Origin: JBBRYK01 sp038237665
GTDB lineage: Bacteria; Actinomycetota; Thermoleophilia; Gaiellales; Gaiellaceae
NCBI GenBank assembly: GCA_038237665.1
Contig: JBBRYK010000036.1
Coordinates: forward strand, 1-25,333
Length of the DNA stretch: 25,333 nucleotides
Direction: 5' to 3'
Below are positions 20,515 to 25,333 of the stretch, one piece after another. Every line of letters begins with the position of its first letter. Position 1 is the stretch's first letter. The notes under the pieces are model-generated. The model worked only from the letters and a program-made list of their open reading frames with translations. It did not search any database and was not told the DNA's origin. A program made the position numbers and the translations under genes.

Positions 20515-21623
20515 GGATCGCCCACCTCGTCATCAGCGGGGACGTGGCCGGCGGGCAGATCGTCGCGCTCGAGCTGGCCCGTGCAGCCCGGGAGCGCGGC
20601 GACGACGTGGTCTTCCTCTCGCCGACCCGGGGCTCGTTCACGAACCTGGTCGAGGACGAGGGGATGCGGGTGCTCCGGGCGGACGTCTCGCGCACGTTCC
20701 GGGTCGGGGGCGCGTTCCGGCTCGCCCGGGCGCTGCGCAGGGAACGCATCGACATCCTCCACACCCACGCGGCGATCGCGGCCAACGTCCTGGGCAGGGT
20801 CGCCGGCAGGGTCGCCGGCGTCCCCGTGATCTCACATCTCCACATCGAAAACCACTTTCCGGCGAACCGCGCCCGCGCCGCCGTGCTGCGCGCGCTCGAC
20901 AACGCGACGGCGCGACTCGCCGCCCGCATCGTCGTCGTCTCCGAGGACACCCAGGGCGTGCTCGCCGCGCAGGGCTACCCCAAGCGCTTGATGGTCGTCG
21001 TGCCGAACGGGATTCCGCTTGTTGTCCATTCTGACAACGGAGCCGGACAAAGCAGACTCGCCGAGCTCGGGGTGCCCGATGGGGTACCGGTCGTGGGCGA
21101 GATCGCCCGCCTGTGCGACGTCAAGGGGCAGAGCGAGCTGATCGCTGCTGTCGCGCGGCTGCCGGAGGTCCATGCGGTGCTCGTGGGCGAGGACCTGGAG
21201 GGGGGCGGTGCGTTCCGGGTACGACTCGAGCGGGAGGCCGATCAGCTCGGCGTGCGCGACCGCGTGATCTTCGCCGGCTACCAGCCCGCGGATGCCGTCC
21301 TCCCCGGTTTCGACGTCTTCGTCCTGCCGTCCTGGATCGAGGGCATGCCGATCACCGTGCTCGAGGCGATGGCGCACGCCAAGCCAGTCGTGGCCACGCC
21401 CGTCGGAGGCACGGCCGAGGTGGTCGTCGACGGCGAGACGGGGCTGCTCGTCCCGCCGCGCGATCCTGAGCGTCTCGCCGAGGCGATCCGGCGCCTGGTC
21501 GCCGACCGCGACCTCGCCCGCCGGCTCGGCGAGGCGGGCAGGGCACTACTGGAGGAGCGCTTCACGGCCGAGGCCATGGCCCGAAAGGTGCTGGCCATCT
21601 ACGACGAGGTCGTCGCGTCCTGA
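20511..21623 (+). CDS. GT4 glycosyltransferase
   Basis: 370 residues from ATG 20511, which overlaps the preceding TGA as ATGA. The GT-B fold shows GDVAGGQIVALELARAARERG at the N-terminus (in parts), the DILHTHAAIAANVLG acceptor-side motif, PNGIPL at the linker, GEIARLCDVKGQSEL opening the second domain, and the donor-site E-x7-E in EGMPITVLEAMAHAKPVVAT. Expected to add a sugar to a lipid-linked glycan in the cytoplasm. Two local oddities: a 12-bp perfect tandem repeat (20793-20816) encoding GRVAGRVA, and an AT-richer palindrome (21021-21038) in the linker. The open frame extends well upstream, but only antisense-like sequence would be added. The donor sugar is unknown. Confidence 0.9.
   Translation: MRIAHLVISGDVAGGQIVALELARAARERGDDVVFLSPTRGSFTNLVEDEGMRVLRADVSRTFRVGGAFRLARALRRERIDILHTHAAIAANVLGRVAGRVAGVPVISHLHIENHFPANRARAAVLRALDNATARLAARIVVVSEDTQGVLAAQGYPKRLMVVVPNGIPLVVHSDNGAGQSRLAELGVPDGVPVVGEIARLCDVKGQSELIAAVARLPEVHAVLVGEDLEGGGAFRVRLEREADQLGVRDRVIFAGYQPADAVLPGFDVFVLPSWIEGMPITVLEAMAHAKPVVATPVGGTAEVVVDGETGLLVPPRDPERLAEAIRRLVADRDLARRLGEAGRALLEERFTAEAMARKVLAIYDEVVAS
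20793..20816 (+). repeat. 12-bp perfect tandem duplication inside the GT4 gene
   Basis: GGCAGGGTCGCC occurs twice head to tail, encoding GRVAGRVAG. A recent in-frame slippage duplication is likely. Confidence 0.8.
21021..21038. repeat. AT-richer palindrome inside the GT4 gene
   Basis: GTTGTC and GACAAC form perfect 6-bp inverted arms around CATTCT. A further GGACAA at 21045-21050 repeats the right half. It sits in the interdomain linker just after the PNGI motif, a tolerant place for extra sequence. Confidence 0.6.
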
Positions 21624-22495
21624 CCGTCGCCGTCGTCATCCCGACGCACGGCCCGACGACATATCTCGCCGAGGCCCTAGCCAGCGTCTCCGAGGCGGAC
21701 GAGGTGATCGTCGTCGAGGACGGCACGGCGCAGGCAGACGAGGCCGCACTCGGCGGAGCGAGGCTGCTGCGCCTCCCGCGCGTCGGCCGGTCCCGCGCGC
21801 GAAACGCCGGCGTCGAGGCCGCCTCGGCGCCGTTCGTGGCCTTCCTCGACGCCGACGACGTCTCGCTGCCGGGCAGGCTCGCCCGGCAGAAAGCCGCGCT
21901 CGAGGCGGCCCCCGACGCCCCGCTCAGCTTCGGCCGCGTGCGCGTGGTCGACGGCTCGCTGACACCGGTCCCGGACTGGAACGAGCTCCTGGCAGGTCGC
22001 TTCGCGCGGCTCACGCGCGGCCCGGTGGACGTCGAGGCGATCCTCGGCAGCCGTTGCCCGATCTACACGTCGGCGACGATGGTCCGACGCACGGCCTTCC
22101 TCGACAGCGGAGGCTACGACCCGCGCTTCGACGCGTACGAGGATCTCGACCTCTACCTGCGCCTGGCGGCAAGGAGCCAGCTCGCGCCGGTGGACGGAGA
22201 GCCTGTGGCCAACTACCGCCTGCACGGCCAGAACACCGACTCCGACCGCCTCTTTGCAGGCGCTCTCGGCGTCGCCGACAAGCACCTCCCGGCGTCGCGC
22301 GGCGCCGTCCGCCGCCTGCTCCTGGAGCGACGGGTCGATGCGCTGTGGGGACTGGGCCGCTTCGGTGAGGCGCGCCGGGGCGCCCTGGCAGCGCTCGCCG
22401 GCGAGCCACTGCTGCTGCGCGATCCCCGCTTTCTGAAGCGGCTCGCGGCCTCGCTCGTGCCCACGCCGGTCCTCCAGGCACGCCGTCGAGCATGA
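21620..22495 (+). CDS. GT2 glycosyltransferase, CTG start
   Basis: 291 residues if started at CTG 21620, which overlaps the upstream TGA as CTGA. The first strand TVAVVIPTHGPTTYLAEALA begins straight after the CTG, as in other GT-A fold family 2 enzymes. Further motifs: EVIVVEDG, GRSRARNAGVEAASAPFVAF, LDADD (metal/nucleotide site), and GGYDPRFDAYEDLDLYLRLA with the catalytic-type ED. No ATG, GTG or TTG occurs between the previous stop and GTG 21704. Starting at 21704 would remove 28 residues including the first strand of the nucleotide-binding fold. The C-terminal 80 residues are helical and arginine-rich. Likely a cytoplasmic enzyme extending the glycan; the donor is unknown. Confidence 0.85.
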   Translation: MTVAVVIPTHGPTTYLAEALASVSEADEVIVVEDGTAQADEAALGGARLLRLPRVGRSRARNAGVEAASAPFVAFLDADDVSLPGRLARQKAALEAAPDAPLSFGRVRVVDGSLTPVPDWNELLAGRFARLTRGPVDVEAILGSRCPIYTSATMVRRTAFLDSGGYDPRFDAYEDLDLYLRLAARSQLAPVDGEPVANYRLHGQNTDSDRLFAGALGVADKHLPASRGAVRRLLLERRVDALWGLGRFGEARRGALAALAGEPLLLRDPRFLKRLAASLVPTPVLQARRRA

Positions 22496-23604
22496 GGATC
22501 GCGCTGCTCAAGGACATCGCCTCGCCCTACCGCATCCCGCTCTTCAACGCGCTCGCGGCGAAGCCCGGGATCGACTTCCGGCTCCTGCTCGCGAGCCGAA
22601 ACGACCCCCGCCGGAACTACCCGCACTACGCCGAGGAGTTCGGCTTCGAGCACCGTGTCCTGCCCGGCTTCGAGCTCCGGCGCGGGTTGCGGTGGGTCGT
22701 CTTCAACCGCGGCCTCGGCCCGGAGCTCGCGAGCTTTGGGCCCGATGTGCTGATTGTCGGCGGCTGGGCGCAACCCGTGTTCTGGCGGGCGATCCTTTGG
22801 ACGCGGCGGCACCGGACCCCGCTGGTGCTCTGGGTCGAGAGCACTGCCCGCGACGCTCGCAGCGGGGCGGGCCTGCTCGAGGCGGCGAAGCGGTTCGCGA
22901 TCGGCTCGGCGGCCGCCTTCCTCGTCCCCGGCCGGGCCTCGGCCGAGTACCTCGGGTCGTTCGGCGTCGAGGCCGAGCGAATCGCGATCGCGCCGAACGC
23001 GGTCGACCTCTCGATCTTCGCCGACCGCGTGGCGGAGGCTCGCGGACGGCGTGACGAGCTCCGGGCCGCCCGCGGCCTCGAGGGCTGTGTCTTCGTCTCG
23101 GTCAGCCGCCTCTCGCCAGAGAAGGGCGTCGACGTTCTGGTGCGAGCGTTCGAGGGCGTGCCGGCGCAGCTGGTCGCGATCGGCGGCGGCCCTCAGGAGA
23201 CGGCCCTGCGAGCGAGCGCTCCCGCGAACGTGCGCCTGGTCGGCCAGGTGGAACGCGACGAGCTACCGGAGTGGTACGCCGTGGCCGACGCGTTCGTGAT
23301 GCCCTCGCGCTCGGAGACCTGGGGGATGGCGATGAACGAAGCTGCCGCCGCCGGCCTGCCGATCGTCGCGACCGAGGCGCCGGGTGCGGCCTACGAGCTG
23401 GTCGACGAGGGCGTCAACGGCTTTCGCGTCCCGGTCGGCGACGAACGGTCGCTGCGGGAGGCCCTGAGCCGCGTGGCGGAGGATCCCGGCTGGCGCGAGG
23501 CCGCGCGCGGGCGAACGCTAGAGCTCGCGCGTGGGTTCACGCCGGAAGCGTGGGCTGAAGCGGTCGAACGGTTGTCGCAGCGACTTGCGGCGGCGTCGGT
23601 ATAG
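22492..23604 (+). CDS. GT4 glycosyltransferase
   Basis: 370 residues from ATG 22492, overlapping the preceding TGA as ATGA. GT-B/GT4 features: N-terminal IALLKDIASPYRIPLFNALA, the DVLIVGGWAQPVFW helix, LWVESTARD, IAPNAVDLSIF at the linker, FVSVSRLSPEKGVDVLVRAF opening the second domain, GGGPQETAL, and the donor-site E-x7-E in SETWGMAMNEAAAAGLPIV with GVNGFRVPVGD after it. Last in the run methyltransferase-GT4-GT2-GT4, which together look like an assembly line for one repeat unit or branch (inference). Its final codons overlap a -10-like TATAGT that may drive the next gene. Confidence 0.9.
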   Translation: MRIALLKDIASPYRIPLFNALAAKPGIDFRLLLASRNDPRRNYPHYAEEFGFEHRVLPGFELRRGLRWVVFNRGLGPELASFGPDVLIVGGWAQPVFWRAILWTRRHRTPLVLWVESTARDARSGAGLLEAAKRFAIGSAAAFLVPGRASAEYLGSFGVEAERIAIAPNAVDLSIFADRVAEARGRRDELRAARGLEGCVFVSVSRLSPEKGVDVLVRAFEGVPAQLVAIGGGPQETALRASAPANVRLVGQVERDELPEWYAVADAFVMPSRSETWGMAMNEAAAAGLPIVATEAPGAAYELVDEGVNGFRVPVGDERSLREALSRVAEDPGWREAARGRTLELARGFTPEAWAEAVERLSQRLAAASV

Positions 23605-23605
23605 T
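23600..23605 (+). promoter_or_regulatory. Candidate -10 box for the secreted protein gene
   Basis: TATAGT spans the stop codon of the GT4 gene and is the closest match to TATAAT that I saw here. Transcription would begin near 23612, upstream of ATG 23628 and ATG 23667. No well-spaced -35 is evident. Confidence 0.35.
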
Positions 23606-23666
23606 GGCCGGCGACGGACCCGCGGTTATGGACTCGTGCCCAGTGGGTAGTCCGTCCGCCAGGCAA

Positions 23667-24749
23667 ATGGCTCAGATAGCGAAACGACACAGATTCCTCC
23701 GGCTGCTTGCGCCGATCGCCGTCGTCGCCGGTGCGCTCATCGCCATCCCCGCGGCCACGTCCGCCGGGGCGGCGGGCTTCAATCCGCAGCTCTTCGCCAA
23801 CGGGCAAGGCACGGCGCTCAAGATCCGCTACGTCGCGTCCGCCGCCGAAGACCCGACCGCCAAGGTCAAGATCGCCGTCCCGAAGGGATTCGCGCTCAGG
23901 ACGGCCTCGGGCCGCATCGGCACCGCGAAGCTCTCCTTCCTGGCAACCGACCTGAAACGCGTGGTCAAGGTCAGCGGCGCGATCACCGCGTCGGCCGGCT
24001 CGAGCTTCCCGACGGAGGCGACCTCGTGTACCGGGACGCCAAATCATGCAGCCGTGTGGCTGATCGATGTCGCCGTCTCGGGCACGCCGATCCGGCTGCT
24101 CATCTTCGGCGACGCGGTCAGCGGCGCGGTCTCGTCGTTTGCCTCGGCCAGCCTCGACTTCTGCCTCGCGGCGCCGGACACCCCCCGGGGAACCGCCGGC
24201 CGTGCGCCGCTCGGCGCGAAGCTGCTGAGCATGGAGCTGTCGACCACGGGCCTGACCGCTCCGACCCAGGGCGGGATCTACCGCTGGCGCGCGACGGCGA
24301 CACCCTACGAGTCCGGGAGCGGACTCGCGAAAGCCGACCGGACGGTCGAGATCCAGTCGGTGCACGTCCTGCCGATCAGCGTGACGCTCGAGGCAAAGTT
24401 GGCCAGCGTCAGCGGCCGCACAGCCCTGATCGACTTCAGCGGCACCCTGATCGCCAACGGCAACGGAGTGCAGGGGATCTTCGTCGAGCTGCTCCAGAAC
24501 GGGAAGAAGCGTGCAACCCTCACCACCGGCAAGGGCGGCGTCTTCAAGGCAAGTGGAAAGATCCCGGGGGCGGCGGGCAAGACGCTGACCTTCGTGGCCC
24601 GCTCGGTTCAGCCCGACAAGGACCTGGGCTCCGGAAGCTGCACGTCGACGTTCAAGCCGCCGATCTCGCCGACGGCGCTCAAGTGCACGGACGCCACGCT
24701 GCCCGGGTTCACGGTGTCGAGCAAGCCGGCGAAGGTCGTCGCGCGCTAG
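23667..24749 (+). CDS. Secreted protein of unknown function, probably beta-sandwich domains
   Basis: 360 residues from ATG 23667. The signal peptide (MAQIAKRHRFLRLLAPIAVV and on to about AGA-AGF) sets this start; in-frame GTG 23604 and ATG 23628 would add an unlikely leader. Two regions follow, joined near residue 225: an N-terminal one (about 36-220) and a C-terminal Ig-like one (about 240-325) with alternating strands such as RTALIDFSGTLIANGNG, GIFVELLQNGKKRATL and TLTFVARSV. Four cysteines, two in each region, could form disulfides. No membrane anchor, cell-wall sorting signal or catalytic motif is visible. I do not recognise the family. Placement after a glycan assembly operon suggests a surface-associated role, but it may have its own promoter. 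Confidence 0.75.
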   Translation: MAQIAKRHRFLRLLAPIAVVAGALIAIPAATSAGAAGFNPQLFANGQGTALKIRYVASAAEDPTAKVKIAVPKGFALRTASGRIGTAKLSFLATDLKRVVKVSGAITASAGSSFPTEATSCTGTPNHAAVWLIDVAVSGTPIRLLIFGDAVSGAVSSFASASLDFCLAAPDTPRGTAGRAPLGAKLLSMELSTTGLTAPTQGGIYRWRATATPYESGSGLAKADRTVEIQSVHVLPISVTLEAKLASVSGRTALIDFSGTLIANGNGVQGIFVELLQNGKKRATLTTGKGGVFKASGKIPGAAGKTLTFVARSVQPDKDLGSGSCTSTFKPPISPTALKCTDATLPGFTVSSKPAKVVAR

Positions 24750-24768
24750 CGCTCGAGTGCCCGCCGGG

Positions 24769-24787
24769 CCGGCTGAACGTCAGCCGG
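24769..24787. terminator. Hairpin at a convergent gene junction
   Basis: CCGGCTGA and TCAGCCGG form a perfect 8-bp stem with loop ACG. It lies across the 30-bp gap and reaches into the last codons of the minus-strand phosphatase gene. No T-run follows on either strand, so it may serve as a bidirectional U-independent terminator. Confidence 0.45.
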
Positions 24788-25250
24788 AAGTGTGTTCCGC
24801 AAGCACGAGCGCCAGGGCCTCGCTGACCGCGCCTCGCCCGCCCGGCGCGACGAGAACCCCGTCGGCCGCGGCGCGCGCCTCGGGAGCAGCGTCGGCCGGC
24901 GCCAGACCGAGCCCGGCCAGCTCGAGCGCCGGTGCGTCGCGCGGAGCGTCCCCCACGTAACAGACCTCCTCGAGCTCGACGCCGAGCTCGGCCGCGAGCT
25001 CGGGCAGCACAACGTGCTTGTCCTTCCGCCCGGCCCAGACGCGCTCGATTCCCAGCTTCCTCGCGATCACACCGACGATCGCCGTCTCCTCGCCCGTGAC
25101 GAGGACGATCTCGAGCCCTGCCCGCCGCGCCGCGAAGACCGCGTCGATATCGCGGAAGAACAGCGCTTTCGACTCGCGGCCGGCCTCGTCGAGGATCACT
25201 TCCCCATTCGTGACGACCCCGTCGATGTCGAGCGCGACGACGCGGATCAC
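24780..25250 (-). CDS. KdsC-like HAD phosphatase (YrbI family)
   Basis: 156 residues from GTG 25250, a small cap-less HAD phosphatase. The four HAD motifs are visible: D8-I-D10-G (nucleophile and acid/base), T52 in LVTGEE, K78 in GRKDKHV, and D101 with D105 in YVGDAPRDAPAL. The pattern VALDIDGVVTNGEV is that of KdsC, which removes phosphate from KDO-8-phosphate, and of related acylneuraminate-phosphate phosphatases. The usual second acidic residue after GD is alanine. No kdsA, kdsB or neuB homolog is visible in the window, so the substrate is open; a nonulosonic or ulosonic acid phosphate is a reasonable guess. The GTG overlaps the preceding gene's TGA as GTGA. Confidence 0.88.
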   Translation of the reverse strand: MIRVVALDIDGVVTNGEVILDEAGRESKALFFRDIDAVFAARRAGLEIVLVTGEETAIVGVIARKLGIERVWAGRKDKHVVLPELAAELGVELEEVCYVGDAPRDAPALELAGLGLAPADAAPEARAAADGVLVAPGGRGAVSEALALVLAEHTSG

Positions 25251-25333
25251 AGGCCGACGCGGCGGAGCTTTTCCATGATCGGCCGCTCGCTCTCGTAGAT
25301 GACCTTCTCACCGTCACCCCGGGCCCGTTCCCA
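25247..25333 (-). CDS. 3' end of an unidentified gene, cut by window edge
   Basis: Twenty-eight codons and a TGA are visible, reading WERARGDGEKVIYESERP then IMEKLRRVGL. The frame is open to the window edge, and its stop overlaps the start of the phosphatase gene as GTGA, which argues that it is coding. The piece is too short to identify. An enzyme acting before the KdsC-like phosphatase would fit, but nothing in the sequence shows it. Confidence 0.55.
   Translation of the reverse strand, partial: WERARGDGEKVIYESERPIMEKLRRVGL

Noticed and set aside
20793..20816. 12-bp tandem repeat in a GT4 gene as a phase-variation tract
   Set aside because: The unit is a multiple of three, so changes in copy number would not shift the frame; only two copies are present.

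Overview
The window is GC-rich throughout, with GTG/TTG starts common, compact gene spacing and TANNNT-type -10 boxes. This suggests a high-GC Gram-positive bacterium, probably an actinobacterium; a Thermoleophilia-like lineage is possible, but no taxonomic marker gene is present. It is a cell-surface polysaccharide/glycoconjugate locus of about 23 genes in several divergent operons. No tRNA, rRNA, IS element or CRISPR array is visible, and no intergenic gap exceeds about 165 bp.

Layout. (1) Positions 1-4590, minus strand: a tightly coupled operon of a GT39-type membrane glycosyltransferase, a DPM1/ArnC-like GT2, a WecD-like N-acetyltransferase, a WecE-like sugar aminotransferase and the start of an asparagine-synthase-like amidotransferase. 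WecE plus WecD point to a 4-acetamido-4,6-dideoxyhexose (Fuc4NAc type). The GT2/GT39 pair suggests transfer through a polyprenyl-phosphate sugar. (2) 4753-10222, plus strand: two tandem paralogous exported seven-bladed FG-GAP/VCBS propellers with ASPIC/UnbV C-termini, then an exported vanadium-haloperoxidase-family (PAP2) protein. (3) 10277-11080, minus: a SAM methyltransferase. (4) 11107-15407, plus: GT39, DPM1-like GT2 and an asparagine-synthase-like protein, repeating the gene types of operon 1. (5) 15317-19755, minus: O-antigen ligase-like protein, GT4, a small membrane-anchored protein and a second ligase-like paralog. (6) 19783-24749, plus: SAM methyltransferase, GT4, GT2, GT4, then a secreted protein of unknown function. 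(7) 24780 to the end, minus: a KdsC-like HAD phosphatase and the 3' end of an unidentified gene.

How it may work together (inference): cytoplasmic enzymes build and modify sugars, GT2/GT4 enzymes assemble lipid-linked glycans or charge lipid carriers, GT39 and Wzy_C-type proteins act on the outer face, and the propeller/haloperoxidase set acts outside the cell.

Most notable: (a) nine gene junctions use a 4-bp NTGA stop/start overlap, three each of ATGA, GTGA and CTGA. The CTGA cases imply CTG start codons that standard gene callers would miss. (b) One ligase-like gene carries an in-frame segment of about 24 codons, bounded by two copies of an 18-bp palindrome and absent from its paralog. (c) The haloperoxidase-like protein shows an internal duplication whose two halves also differ in codon use. 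(d) Two divergent gene pairs are separated by only 26-27 bp holding overlapping opposed -10 boxes, which suggests leaderless transcription.
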